From: Bacillus sp. RAR_GA_16
Lineage (GTDB): Bacteria; Bacillota; Bacilli; Bacillales; Guptibacillaceae
DNA length: 64,000 nucleotides
Direction: 5' to 3'
Assembly: GCF_020165985.1 (NCBI RefSeq)
Contig: NZ_JAIUKZ010000002.1
Location: forward strand, 38,638-102,637
Below, piece by piece: positions 8,626 to 18,138 of the stretch (position 1 is its first letter; each line of letters begins with the position of its first letter). A program made the position numbers and the translations under genes. Under the pieces are notes generated by a model. That model saw nothing but the letters and a program-made list of their open reading frames with translations. It did no database searches and was not told the DNA's origin.

Positions 8626-9721
8626 TTGACTAAATTGTTATTGCTTGGAGCGGGACATGCGCATCTCCATCTCATGAAGAGACTTCAAGAAGAGAAGCTT
8701 GATGTGGATGTCACGCTTGTTTCTCCTTCTCAATACCAGTATTATTCAGGAATGTTTTCTGGATATTTGGAAGGGTTATATCGCGAAGAAGAAATACGCC
8801 TACATATTCCATCATTAACAAAGGCAAGTGGCATTAAATTTATTAAGGGGGCTGCTATCTCCATCGATGCCAAAAGTAAAGTTGTTTTAACCGAAAAAGG
8901 CGATATTCTATCGTATGATATTTTGTCCATCGACATTGGAATCGTTAACTGCTGGGATTGAGATTCCTGGTGCAAGGAAACATGCTCTTCGCATTAAACC
9001 AAATTATCGAATTGAAGAAGTAGCGAATAAATTGTGGAATGCGAGTGAACCCGTTGTTATTGGTGGAGGAGCTGGCGGTGTTGAGATGGCACTGGCTCTT
9101 ACAGCTAAAAGGAAAAATGAAGGCAAAAGACCAGTTACTTTAATTTCTCATTCAACGATCTTAGAAAAAGCTACAGAGAAAGCTCAATTGAAAGTCAAAA
9201 ATATTCTACAAAACAAAGGTCTCACTTTAATTACGCAGGAAAAGGTCTCAAATATAACATCCAATCACTTAATTACTTCGGGAGGAAAAAATATTAAGTA
9301 CGACCAAGTTTTATGGTTAACCGGTCCAAAGGCTCCAGAGATGTTTCGTACATCTAAGCTGCCTATTGATCATGCTGGGTATATACTCGTAGATGATACA
9401 CTTCAGGTAAAGGAGCATCCCGCTATATTTGCTGCAGGAGACTGTGCCTCCATTAAACAGTATCCTGAGCTACCTAAAGCAGGAGTTATCGCTGTTCGAC
9501 AAGCCGCTATCTTATGGGAGAATATAAAGGCTTTTATGAATGAGACGAGCGGATATCGGTTTAAACCTAAAAGTACTTATTTGTCCATTCTTTCAACAGG
9601 ACAAAAAGAAGGTCTGTTATTATATGGGAACATTCAAGTTCACCATCATCTATCTTGGCTATTAAAAGATCGTATTGATAAAAAGTTCATAGGAAAATAC
9701 AAACAAACCACGTCGTTCTAA
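8626..9721 (+). pseudogene. NDH-2/SelD-associated type FAD oxidoreductase, frameshifted
   Basis: This would be a ~365-aa FAD/NAD(P)H oxidoreductase (LLLGAGHAHLHLMKRLQ at the start; VVIGGGAGGVEMALAL; AAGDCASI). It resembles the flavoprotein domain sometimes fused to selenophosphate synthetase. The reading frame breaks at 8940-8941: the first frame ends INCWD-stop at 8961 after SIDIG, while the next frame continues SLTAGIEIPGARKHALRIK. Removing one A (GGAATCG to GGATCG) joins them cleanly. It starts at TTG 8626 behind AAGAGGAGGG and is the last gene of the ynj-type cluster. It may be intact in the living cell. Confidence 0.85.
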
Positions 9722-9742
9722 AAAAACGGCGTGGTTTAATTT
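9705..9742 (+). terminator. Terminator of the ynj-type operon
   Basis: A 13-bp stem (AAACCACGTCGTT paired with AACGGCGTGGTTT, one G-U) spans the stop of the last gene, followed by a short T-rich stretch. Confidence 0.7.
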
Positions 9743-10243
9743 CTGTGGGAGTCATACTAATTTACTGTGACTTTATGTGTGTGAATTCGAGAGATTTGTC
9801 GCATTTTTGTGTATATCGATTAGGGGTTGACGAACACATTGTTAGCGGAAAATGGTAAATAAAGTAGAATTTTCAATAATGGACAAAAAGATTATCTATT
9901 ATTGTTTGCAAAAACCCTCCTTTTTTATAGAGTTTAATAGGTTAAAAAATTCATTATAGTTATTTAGCCTTAACAGTAATTTAGGAATGGAAGCGATAGG
10001 TAAATAGACCCGTTTATAGAATGGCCATTATAAGCCTAACTTCCGGAACATTTTGGAATAAATATACAGGAAATTAGTCATTTTTTTATATTAAAAGTAC
10101 AATGGTTTGTTCGATTCATTTTCTGAAAATTTTGTCATTTTACATTTTATTTTGATAAATACTGGGTTAGCATGGGAGTTGAAGTTGGAACACAGGAAGG
10201 AGGAAGAGAAAGCTTTATCACAACAAATAAGGGAGGAAGAAAT
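9743..10243. other. 500-bp AT-rich region upstream of the exoprotease gene
   Basis: No gene is supported here. The stretch is AT-rich with several T and A tracts and the partial inverted element TTCCGGAACATTTTGGAA (10040-10057). Long AT-rich leaders are usual for exoprotease genes controlled by transition-state regulators. I found no clear SigA promoter. Confidence 0.4.
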
Positions 10244-13200
10244 TTGAAGAAGCGAAAACGTAGAATTGTTATGCTATTTGCTTGTTTTATTCTCCTCATC
10301 ACGAGCTTCATACAGCCAGCCATGCAAGCAAAGGCTGGAAACGAGCCATCCGTCTCAATGAAAAAAGAAAGCGACCGGATTAATCAGAAAGTAACAAAAG
10401 CTTTCGAGAAAAATGAAAAAGTGACATTTTTGATAAAATTTGCTGAACAAGCAGACACCACTAAAGCAGCTAAAGAAGCGAAAGATAATGCAAAGGAAAA
10501 AAAGCTTACCTCATTTCAAGCTGAAATCACGCAAAGATCAGCTGTTGTTAATGCGCTTAGATCAACGGCGATTGAAACTCAGCGGGAGGTCATCACTTAC
10601 TTAGAACATCAAGAGCAAAAAGGGAATGCAGAAGACATAAAGTCATTTTACATTGTGAACGGGATGGCAGTAACTGCAACGAAAAAAGTAATGAAGCACC
10701 TTGCCTCGTTGCCAGAAGTGGAGAAGATTCTTCCCAATGAAATAAGACAGATTCAACCAATTGCAGACAAAACAAAAACCAAAGCGCAAACCACTACAGA
10801 GACCAATTCGATTGAATGGAATATTGATCGTGTTGGAGCACCAGAAGTATGGAATATGGGAATTGATGGGGCAGGGACGGTCATTGCTAACATTGATACC
10901 GGTGTCCAGTGGGATCACCCAGCTCTTATGGAACAGTACAGAGGGTACAGTTCTGAAGGAGTAGATCACGAATTTAACTGGTTTGACGCTGTTAGTGGCG
11001 AGGAAGCACCATATGATGACATTGCACATGGGACACATACAATGGGCACAATGGTTGGAGTTGAACCGGATGGTTCAAACCAAATCGGTGTTGCTCCAGG
11101 TGCAAAGTGGATTGCAGTGAAGGCATTTAGCGAAGAAGGAGGATCAGATATTGATCTTCTAGAAGCAGGGGAATGGATTATTGCTCCTAAAGATGCTGAA
11201 GGCAATCCTCATCCTGAGAAGGCTCCAGATGTCGTGAACAATTCTTGGGGAGGTGGGCCTGGGCTTGATGAATGGTATCGCCCAATGGTTCAAAATTGGC
11301 GAAATGCCGATATTTTCCCTGAATTTTCTGCGGGTAATACAACATTATTTAATCCAGGAGGACCTGAGTCAATCGCAACACCAGCAAATTATCCAGAGTC
11401 ATTTGCTACCGGAGCAACAGACATTAATGATTCGCTTGGGAGCTTCTCACTACAGGGACCTTCGCCTTATGATGAGGTAAAACCTGACGTTTCAGCTCCT
11501 GGTGTTAATATTCGGTCTGCAGTACCAGGTAGTAACTATGAAGGGGGTTGGAACGGTACATCGATGGCTGCACCCCACGTAGCAGCGATCGTAGCTCTTC
11601 TTCGCCAAGCAGATCCATCTTTAACCGTAGATGAAATAGAGGAGATCTTTTTAAATAGTGTTACACCACTGACAGATGATGAATTTCCTGATTCTCCGAA
11701 TAATGGTTATGGATATGGCTTGGTGAATGCTTTTGATGCCGTGTCTTCTGTTATTAGTGGACTTGGTACATTAAAAGGAGAGGTTATGAAAGAAGGAGAT
11801 GATGAAGAAGAACCAACCTATCAACATGAGGCGGCATCTGAGGCATATGCAGGTATGGATCTTCCTTTAACAATCACGGCTTCAGACAACGTTAGCGTCA
11901 CCAATGTAGAACTTGAATATAATGTTGAGGGAGAATGGACTTCTACTGAAGCTGAAAGGGTAGATGGAAATTATCTTTCTGGAACTTATCAAGCTACGAT
12001 TCCTGGTGAAGGTGTCAATGAACCTTCTGTTAGTTACAGGTTTAAAATCGAAGACTATGGCGGGCATATTGTCACAACGGATGAGTACCAGGTAGAAATC
12101 ATTCCTGGTATCACTACAGGTTATGAAACCGACTTTGAATCAGAGCCAGCCGGTTGGATGAGCTGGGGAGAAAATAATTCGTGGGAGTGGGGAGCGCCGA
12201 CAGTCGGCCCTGAAGCTTTCTCTGGGGAAAAAGTTTATGGAACAAATCTTGATGGAGCTTATGCCAACAGTGCGAATATGACGCTAATGATGCCACCAAT
12301 AGATCTACAAGAAGGCGCAGCTTATCTTCACTTTAGTCAGTGGTATGAGCTGGAAAGAAACTATGATTATGGTCATCTATTTATCTCAACCGATCAGGAA
12401 AATTGGGAAGCACTTAGAGAATACAATAACCTATCTGATGGATGGATAAGTGAAGAGGTTGACCTATCATCCTATGAAAATCAACGCATATATTTAGCTT
12501 TTCAAGTTGAGACGGATGGTAGTGTGATGAAACAGGGCTGGTATATTGACGATGTAAGTTTATCAGCAGAGCCGATGGAAGTCGCTACTAAGAAAAAGAG
12601 CGCGAAAGTTTCCATTCAACCTGAAGAAAAATCTTCAAGTGTCAAAGCAAAAGAAAAAGTTAATCCTGAGAAATTAAAACCTACACCGCTGCTTAATAGT
12701 AAAAATCCAGTTCAAGAGAAGCCAACACCTACACCTCAAGCTCTGCCGCTTCAAGCAGAAGTATCTATTCTTGAGACGGGTCGCTCTGCAACAACCAACT
12801 TGGAAGATGGAAGCTATTCTATGATTCATGCAGCAGGGGACTACACAGCTATTGCAGAAGCATATGGCTACCAGTCAGAGACTCAGGAAGTGACAATTGC
12901 AGATGATGAGGTGACAGAAGCTGACTTCACTTTAGAAGCGATACCAGAAGGAGAAATCGAAGGAACGGTCACAAACAGCGAAACTGGAGAGCCAATCCAG
13001 GGTGCAACTGTTTTATTAGTAGAAGATGCTGCTATAGCCCCTGTTCAAACTGATGAAGAAGGACAATATTCATTAACAGGTTATGAAGGGGATTATTCGT
13101 TAAAAATTCTTGCGGCCGGTTACTATAGCGAAACGTTTAACGTTACGGTAGAAGCCAACGAGACAGTGGTACAGAATGCTGAGCTTACTCCATTTATTGG

Positions 13201-14533
13201 CTATGCAGGTGAAATCGGTTATGACGATGGTACAGCAGAAAATGCAAGAGCGTTCTATGATGCTGGAAATGGTTGGGCTGTGAAAATGTCACTTGCAGAA
13301 GGCCAAGAACGTGCGCTTGTAACAGGAGGTTTATTTAGATTCTGGAATACAGAATGGCCAAATCCAGGTGGAACAAATTTCAAAGTCGAAATTCATGATG
13401 CTTCAGGTCCAGATGGGGCACCAGGTAAGAAGCTCGCTGGTCCAATTGACGCGACAGCTCTTCGAAATGGTGAATGGACAATGGTTGATTTATCTGATCA
13501 AGGAATTATTGTAGAAGGGGATTTCTATCTCACTTACATTCAAGCGGATGCCAATCCAAATGCGCCAGGTCTTGCAACAGATGAAGATGGAGAATACGTC
13601 GATCGTAGCTGGCAATATGTTAGTGGGGCATGGTCGAAGGCTCCTGAAGAAGAAGGAAACTACATGATTCGGGCAGTCGTTGACTATGAGTTAACAGCAC
13701 CTAAGATAACTTCTCCTAAGGATGAATCTTATACGAATAAGAATGCGATACAAATTGAGGGGGAAACAGCACCTTCTACTACGGTACATCTTTATAATAA
13801 TGGGGAAGAAAAGGTGACTACATCTTCGGATAATGAAGGATACTTTTCAGAAGAAATTCAGTTGAGCGAAGGAGAAAATCGTTTGACTGCGCGTGCATCA
13901 ACTGACAGGGGAATGACAGAAGAATCAGATTCTGTTCTTGTTATCTTGGATCAAGAAAAGCCAGAGTTATCGATTACTTCACCGAAAGATGGTTGGAAAA
14001 CAAATAAAGGCTCCGTAACCGTCAAAGGTGAAATCAACGATGAAAACCTATCTTGGGTGAAGGTGAATGGTAAGAAAGCAAAAGTAGAAAATGGGGAGTA
14101 TTCACTTCGCATCTTGCTAGAGCAAGGGCAAAATAATATCAAGGTTGTAGCAAAGGATAAAGCAGGAAATAAGACAAAGAAATCCATTACCGTATATACC
14201 CAACAAGAAGATTTGGAGATTAGTAACTTAAAGCCAGATCAGAATAAAAATCTTCAAGCTGGTGAATCGGTGAAAATTGAGTTTGATAGTAAGCCTGGAA
14301 TAAAGGCAACTTTTTCAATCCATATGCCACTTGTAAATCCTACTATGATGCCTCAAAGTGTGACTGAATTTCCGATGATGGAAGTATCGGAAGGGCATTA
14401 CGAAGGTTACTGGACAGCCACTTCAAATGTAGTAGCAAAGGGAGCTAAGATTGAAGTGAAAGTAACGGACTCTTATGGAAATGAATCAAGAAAAATTGCT
14501 GAAGGACAATTAAACATTAATACCGAAGAATAA
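10244..14533 (+). CDS. Secreted subtilisin-like serine protease, bacillopeptidase F type
   Basis: This large exported S8 protease (1429 aa from TTG 10244, behind GGGAGGAAG) matches the size of B. subtilis Bpr. In order it has a signal peptide, an inhibitor-like propeptide, then the catalytic domain with Asp218 (NIDTGVQWDH), His262 (AHGTHTMG), oxyanion Asn365 (SAGNTT) and Ser440 (NGTSMAAPHV). After that come a jelly-roll/MAM-like region (~620-770), a Pro/Lys linker, carboxypeptidase regulatory-like repeats (EGTVTNSETGEPIQGATV near 920), and two Ig-like modules, each starting ITSPKD (~1150-1340). An upstream in-frame ATG at 10172 lacks a good binding site and would add 24 non-signal residues before the signal peptide. 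Confidence 0.92.
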   Translation: MKKRKRRIVMLFACFILLITSFIQPAMQAKAGNEPSVSMKKESDRINQKVTKAFEKNEKVTFLIKFAEQADTTKAAKEAKDNAKEKKLTSFQAEITQRSAVVNALRSTAIETQREVITYLEHQEQKGNAEDIKSFYIVNGMAVTATKKVMKHLASLPEVEKILPNEIRQIQPIADKTKTKAQTTTETNSIEWNIDRVGAPEVWNMGIDGAGTVIANIDTGVQWDHPALMEQYRGYSSEGVDHEFNWFDAVSGEEAPYDDIAHGTHTMGTMVGVEPDGSNQIGVAPGAKWIAVKAFSEEGGSDIDLLEAGEWIIAPKDAEGNPHPEKAPDVVNNSWGGGPGLDEWYRPMVQNWRNADIFPEFSAGNTTLFNPGGPESIATPANYPESFATGATDINDSLGSFSLQGPSPYDEVKPDVSAPGVNIRSAVPGSNYEGGWNGTSMAAPHVAAIVALLRQADPSLTVDEIEEIFLNSVTPLTDDEFPDSPNNGYGYGLVNAFDAVSSVISGLGTLKGEVMKEGDDEEEPTYQHEAASEAYAGMDLPLTITASDNVSVTNVELEYNVEGEWTSTEAERVDGNYLSGTYQATIPGEGVNEPSVSYRFKIEDYGGHIVTTDEYQVEIIPGITTGYETDFESEPAGWMSWGENNSWEWGAPTVGPEAFSGEKVYGTNLDGAYANSANMTLMMPPIDLQEGAAYLHFSQWYELERNYDYGHLFISTDQENWEALREYNNLSDGWISEEVDLSSYENQRIYLAFQVETDGSVMKQGWYIDDVSLSAEPMEVATKKKSAKVSIQPEEKSSSVKAKEKVNPEKLKPTPLLNSKNPVQEKPTPTPQALPLQAEVSILETGRSATTNLEDGSYSMIHAAGDYTAIAEAYGYQSETQEVTIADDEVTEADFTLEAIPEGEIEGTVTNSETGEPIQGATVLLVEDAAIAPVQTDEEGQYSLTGYEGDYSLKILAAGYYSETFNVTVEANETVVQNAELTPFIGYAGEIGYDDGTAENARAFYDAGNGWAVKMSLAEGQERALVTGGLFRFWNTEWPNPGGTNFKVEIHDASGPDGAPGKKLAGPIDATALRNGEWTMVDLSDQGIIVEGDFYLTYIQADANPNAPGLATDEDGEYVDRSWQYVSGAWSKAPEEEGNYMIRAVVDYELTAPKITSPKDESYTNKNAIQIEGETAPSTTVHLYNNGEEKVTTSSDNEGYFSEEIQLSEGENRLTARASTDRGMTEESDSVLVILDQEKPELSITSPKDGWKTNKGSVTVKGEINDENLSWVKVNGKKAKVENGEYSLRILLEQGQNNIKVVAKDKAGNKTKKSITVYTQQEDLEISNLKPDQNKNLQAGESVKIEFDSKPGIKATFSIHMPLVNPTMMPQSVTEFPMMEVSEGHYEGYWTATSNVVAKGAKIEVKVTDSYGNESRKIAEGQLNINTEE

Positions 14534-14540
14534 TCGAGAA

Positions 14541-14572
14541 AAAGCAGCCAGTTATCTGGCTGCTTTTTTGTT
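14541..14572 (+). terminator. Terminator after the exoprotease gene
   Basis: A perfect 11-bp stem AAAGCAGCCAG/CTGGCTGCTTT with loop TTAT is followed by a T run. Confidence 0.92.
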
Positions 14573-14675
14573 TAATAGAAATCGAAGTAGTGAAGCTTAG
14601 GGTTAAAGCAGAGGTTTCTATCGGTCAATAAGTATTTCTCGCCTATGGAAATAGGGCGGTTCTCGACTGAAAATG

Positions 14676-14704
14676 TGCAAAGATCTTATAAAGACGTTTA
14701 TAAT
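14676..14704 (+). promoter_or_regulatory. Promoter with inverted repeat upstream of padR-type gene
   Basis: TATAAT lies at 14699-14704 with a weak -35 (TGCAAA) 17 bases upstream. The inverted repeat TTATAAA-GACG-TTTATAA (14686-14703) overlaps the -10. This is a plausible operator for autoregulation by the PadR protein. Confidence 0.45.
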
Positions 14705-14740
14705 GGAGAAGAAGCAAATTGCTGAAAAGGAAATGATGTT

Positions 14741-15304
14741 ATGGCTTTACGATATGCTCTTCTTGGATTATTGACGAAGAAACCATCAACAGGGTACGAA
14801 TTAACCCAACAATTTAAAGAGACGATGATCCATTTCTGGTCTGCTCATCACACGCAAATTTATCGTGAGCTCGGGAAAATGGAAAAAGAAAATTTAGTGA
14901 GCTTTGAAATCGTTCCACAAATTGATTTACCGGATAAAAAGATTTACTCTATTGAAGAAAAAGGGTATAGAATGCTCATAGAGTGGCTTGCTCATCACAC
15001 AGTGGATCCACCTAAGATGAAAAATGAACAGCTCATGCGGGTCTCCTTATTTCACCTCATTCCTAAAGGTGAGGCGATTCAATTTCTTAAAGAAAGCAAA
15101 GACCATCATCAAATGGTCCTTAATCATATGGATGAATGGAAAGAAGAAAATACTGTTGACAAACGAATTGAAAAAGATCGGTTAGGTGAATATTTAACAC
15201 TGGAATATGGAAGGCGACAAATGAAAACATGGATCGAGTGGTGTGACTGGGCGATCGAATTTATAGACGTTATTATAGAAGATACAAGAGAGGAGAACGA
15301 ATGA
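14741..15304 (+). CDS. PadR-family transcriptional regulator
   Basis: This 187-aa DNA-binding protein starts MALRYALLGLLTKKPSTGYELTQ, the typical PadR winged-helix opening, with a C-terminal helical dimerisation domain (Vir_act_alpha_C type, residues ~90-180). PadR proteins usually repress a nearby gene and respond to small molecules such as phenolics or drugs. The stop overlaps the start of the next gene. The target is unknown, but the inverted repeat over its own promoter suggests autoregulation. Confidence 0.9.
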   Translation: MALRYALLGLLTKKPSTGYELTQQFKETMIHFWSAHHTQIYRELGKMEKENLVSFEIVPQIDLPDKKIYSIEEKGYRMLIEWLAHHTVDPPKMKNEQLMRVSLFHLIPKGEAIQFLKESKDHHQMVLNHMDEWKEENTVDKRIEKDRLGEYLTLEYGRRQMKTWIEWCDWAIEFIDVIIEDTREENE

Positions 15305-15618
15305 TGAAGATTACTTTCACAGATCAAGCGATCGAGCAACTAGAGCACGAGCAGGAGGGGTACTTGAAGTTAGAATATGACATAGAAGATTGCGGATGTG
15401 TCGTAAATGGGGTGACCCAATTAGTGAATGATAAGCAGCAGGGTAACTACAACATGGAGCTGGAATCTAATTTTCGTCCAGTGCGAATTCAAAAGCAATA
15501 TGCCGTCTTTTTCGATAAAGATATGAAAATTGACTTTCTACCTAAGTACCAATGCTTTATGCTTAAAAGTGACAATGAGATTATTAATCCTAGAATGCGG
15601 TATATCTCGAAAGGATAA
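15301..15618 (+). CDS. HesB-like iron-sulfur biosynthesis family protein (YqkB-like)
   Basis: This small cytoplasmic protein (105 aa) is similar to B. subtilis YqkB, a HesB/IscA-like fold protein. Visible are MKITFTDQAIEQLE, the central IEDCGCVVNG with two cysteines, and a conserved aromatic tail. True IscA proteins have a C-terminal CGCG motif that is missing here, so a role as a cluster carrier is uncertain. ATG 15301 overlaps the PadR stop and follows GAGGAG; ATG 15304 is also possible. Confidence 0.8.
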   Translation: MMKITFTDQAIEQLEHEQEGYLKLEYDIEDCGCVVNGVTQLVNDKQQGNYNMELESNFRPVRIQKQYAVFFDKDMKIDFLPKYQCFMLKSDNEIINPRMRYISKG

Positions 15619-15638
15619 AAATAGGGGGCTTCACTAGC

Positions 15639-15800
15639 GTGACATTTTTGATGTATTTTGTTATTTTCTTTGTTGTTTTTATGGTTGTAAAAGGTCTTCT
15701 CAATTTGTTTAAAGGTCAAAAAATGGACCGTATTACTCTGATTGGTGGACTTGTGCTTGCATTGATTTATAGTATCATTTTAACAATTGTAAAAGGATAA
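15639..15800 (+). CDS. Small membrane protein, 53 aa
   Basis: No family is recognised. A GTG start at 15639 follows AGGGGG at 15623-15628. The 53-aa product has two hydrophobic segments (residues 1-20 and about 34-51) separated by a short basic loop (KGQKMDR). It is the last gene of the unit with padR and the HesB-like gene, and its stop adjoins the terminator, which supports it being real. Role unknown. Confidence 0.6.
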   Translation: MTFLMYFVIFFVVFMVVKGLLNLFKGQKMDRITLIGGLVLALIYSIILTIVKG

Positions 15801-15831
15801 AAAAAGCACACTTTGGTGTGCTTTTTTTATA
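15801..15831. terminator. Bidirectional terminator between convergent genes
   Basis: AAAAGCACAC/GTGTGCTTTT stem with T run on the plus strand and A run (T run on minus). It serves both the padR unit and the converging mvaB gene. Confidence 0.85.
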
Positions 15832-15854
15832 GAGTTTACCATAATATTTTTATG

Positions 15855-16775
15855 TTACTTAATGGGTGTTTTATTTACCTTATGATATAGCGTTCTGTGA
15901 GGCGTGATAATTGGTCTTGAGAGATGGGGTTCTATATGATCAAGTGCATTCATTAATTTCTCGAGATCAACCCCCGTCTCTATTCCCATACGCTCTAACA
16001 TATAGACTACACTTTCAGTTGCCACATTTCCTGTAGCTCCATTAGCAAATGGGCAGCCACCAAGTCCGCCGGCGGATGTATCAAATCGAGAAATGCCGAC
16101 CTGTAAGCATGCATAAATGTTAGCAAGGGCCATTCCACGAGTATCATGAAAATGAGCAGTTAGTAAAGTTGAGGGAAACTCTTTTAGAAGCGAACGGAAG
16201 AGAAGGTCTGCTTCTTCGGGGGTTGCCATCCCGATTGTATCAGCCACACTAAGTTCATCTACACCAGCATCTACAAATTTTCGACAAACATTGATCGTAT
16301 CGTCTAAATCGATTTTTCCTTCGTAGGGGCAATAAAATGCAGTCGAAATGCAAGCCCTTACAAAATAACCCTCTGTTTTTAATTCCTGGACGATGGGAAC
16401 TAATTCATTTAGCAGCTCGTTCGTTTCTTTATTGCTATTTTTTTTATTGAAGCTGTTACTTACACCTGCGAAAAGAGCGATCGCCGTTACGTCGGTTTTT
16501 TTGACCCTTTCAACTCCTTTTCGGTTTGGAGCAAGAACAAAATTTCTTTTATCATCCAGGCAATTACTTGCAATTTCGCTCGCATCCTGCATTTGTGGCA
16601 CCCATTTAGGAGATACGAAAGAAGTGATTTCCATCTCTTGAATTCCAGCTAATTTTAAGGCTTGAATGAAGCTTATCTTATCAGAGGTATTAATCTGATT
16701 CGCTTCATTTTGAAGTCCATCTCTTGGTCCAACTTCAATAATCGTAACACGGTCTGGTAGCAAAATGTTCATCAC
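15855..16775 (-). CDS. Hydroxymethylglutaryl-CoA lyase
   Basis: This 306-aa enzyme cleaves HMG-CoA to acetoacetate and acetyl-CoA, the last step of leucine breakdown. The family marks are IEVGPRDGLQNE near the start, the HFHDTRGMA metal-binding segment, and the catalytic-Cys loop GGLGGCPFANGATGN. It is divergent from the thiolase/CoA-transferase operon, which would consume the acetoacetate. GTG 16775 and ATG 16772 are both possible starts. A cre-like site lies 8-22 bases upstream of the GTG. Confidence 0.92.
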   Translation of the reverse strand: MMNILLPDRVTIIEVGPRDGLQNEANQINTSDKISFIQALKLAGIQEMEITSFVSPKWVPQMQDASEIASNCLDDKRNFVLAPNRKGVERVKKTDVTAIALFAGVSNSFNKKNSNKETNELLNELVPIVQELKTEGYFVRACISTAFYCPYEGKIDLDDTINVCRKFVDAGVDELSVADTIGMATPEEADLLFRSLLKEFPSTLLTAHFHDTRGMALANIYACLQVGISRFDTSAGGLGGCPFANGATGNVATESVVYMLERMGIETGVDLEKLMNALDHIEPHLSRPIITPHRTLYHKVNKTPIK

Positions 16776-16782
16776 CTTTCTC

Positions 16783-16797
16783 TTGTAAGCGCTCTCT
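16783..16797 (-). promoter_or_regulatory. Candidate cre (CcpA) site upstream of mvaB
   Basis: TTGTAAGCGCTCTCT on the plus strand matches every fixed position of the cre consensus WTGNAANCGNWNNCW. It sits directly upstream of the HMG-CoA lyase start, so carbon catabolite repression of this gene is likely. Confidence 0.65.
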
Positions 16798-16931
16798 TAC
16801 TAATTAAAACAAAGCGATGAAGTTCTTGCAAGGAAATCGTTTGAATAATGGAAATTCTTAAATGAAGAAGGAGTTTTCTGAATTCATTAAGAATAATGTA
16901 GAAGAGAGTCGTACATAAGGAGGAAATTGAA

Positions 16932-18116
16932 ATGAGTCGAGAGGTAGTAATTGTAAGCGCTATCAGAACACCGGTAGGATCATTCAATGGTTCGTTAAAA
17001 TCCCTATCAGCACCCGAGCTTGGTGGCATGGTCATTAAAGCTGCGGTCGAGAAAGCGGGTCTAGGGGTCGATCAAATTGAAGAAGTCATCATGGGAAATG
17101 TCCTTCAAGCAGGTCTTGGGCAAAATCCGGCACGACAAGCAGCGATGAAAGCGGGTATTCCTGTTTCAACACCTGCTATGACGATAAATAAAGTATGTGG
17201 ATCGGGACTTAAAACCATTCACCTTGGTGCGCAATCGATTATGCTTGGAGATCAAGATATCGTTGTAGCTGGTGGCATGGAGAATATGAGTCAAGCGCCA
17301 TACTTATTACAAGGAGCTCGCGATGGACTTAGAATGGGCGATCAAAAAATGATCGACAGTATGATTCAAGACGGCCTATGGTGTGCTTTTAATGACTATC
17401 ATATGGGCGTAACAGCTGAAAACTTATGTGAACATTATAAGTTAACAAGAGAAGAAATGGATGAGTTTGCTGCCTGGAGTCAGCAAAAAGCACAGGCAGC
17501 AATTGAAAAAGGATTATTTAAAGACGAGATTTTCCCTGTCTCTATCCCTCAAAGAAAAGGCGATCCGGTTATATTCGATACAGATGAGTATGTAAAGCCT
17601 GGAACGACTGTTGAAAAGCTTTCAAAACTACGTCCTGCTTTTAAAAAAGATGGTGGAGTTACAGCAGGAAATGCTTCCGGAATCAATGATGGAGCAGCAG
17701 CGGTAGTATTAATGAGTAAAGAAAAGGCAGATGAGCTTGGGGTCGACTATCTAGCCACTATTCGTTCGAATGCAAGCGGTGGAGTAGACCCAAGCGTTAT
17801 GGGACTAGGACCAGTTCCCGCTACAAAAAAAGCACTCGAACGTGCTGGACTTTCAATGAACCAAATGAATCTAGTAGAAGCTAATGAAGCATTTGCTGCA
17901 CAGTCTCTTGCTGTTGGTAGAGATCTAGGTTTTAATAAAGATATTTTAAACGTAAATGGTGGGGCGATCGCTCTTGGTCATCCAATTGGTGCAAGTGGCA
18001 CGCGTATTTTAGTCACACTTCTCCATGAAATGAAAAGAAGGAATGAGCGTTATGGATTAGCTACCCTTTGTATCGGTGGGGGACAGGGAGTAGCAACGAT
18101 TGTTGAACGACCTTAA
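16932..18116 (+). CDS. Acetyl-CoA C-acetyltransferase (thiolase)
   Basis: This 394-aa thiolase interconverts two acetyl-CoA and acetoacetyl-CoA. The nucleophile Cys89 is in [10 protein letters not shown], His350 in [12 protein letters not shown], and the acid/base Cys380 in CIGGGQG. It starts at ATG 16932 after AAGGAGGAAATTGAA. It is the first gene of an operon with scoA and scoB, so the expected direction in the cell is acetoacetyl-CoA cleavage during acetoacetate use. A cre-like site lies inside its first codons. Confidence 0.93.
   Translation: MSREVVIVSAIRTPVGSFNGSLKSLSAPELGGMVIKAAVEKAGLGVDQIEEVIMGNVLQAGLGQNPARQAAMKAGIPVSTPAMTINKVCGSGLKTIHLGAQSIMLGDQDIVVAGGMENMSQAPYLLQGARDGLRMGDQKMIDSMIQDGLWCAFNDYHMGVTAENLCEHYKLTREEMDEFAAWSQQKAQAAIEKGLFKDEIFPVSIPQRKGDPVIFDTDEYVKPGTTVEKLSKLRPAFKKDGGVTAGNASGINDGAAAVVLMSKEKADELGVDYLATIRSNASGGVDPSVMGLGPVPATKKALERAGLSMNQMNLVEANEAFAAQSLAVGRDLGFNKDILNVNGGAIALGHPIGASGTRILVTLLHEMKRRNERYGLATLCIGGGQGVATIVERP
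16951..16965 (+). promoter_or_regulatory. Candidate cre (CcpA) site in the start of the thiolase gene
   Basis: TTGTAAGCGCTATCA fits WTGNAANCGNWNNCW at all fixed positions and is nearly palindromic. At 20 bases into the coding region it would act as a roadblock-type cre. It pairs with the site upstream of mvaB. Confidence 0.65.
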
Positions 18117-18138
18117 AAATGGTAGGAGGTAAAAGTGA

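Noticed and set aside
8915..9721. A separate FAD enzyme starting inside the previous gene
   Set aside because: It lacks the first dinucleotide site, and its sequence continues that of 8626-8940 after a one-base correction.
10172..10243. ATG 10172 as start of the exoprotease
   Set aside because: The extra 24 residues precede a standard signal peptide, and TTG 10244 has the better ribosome binding site.
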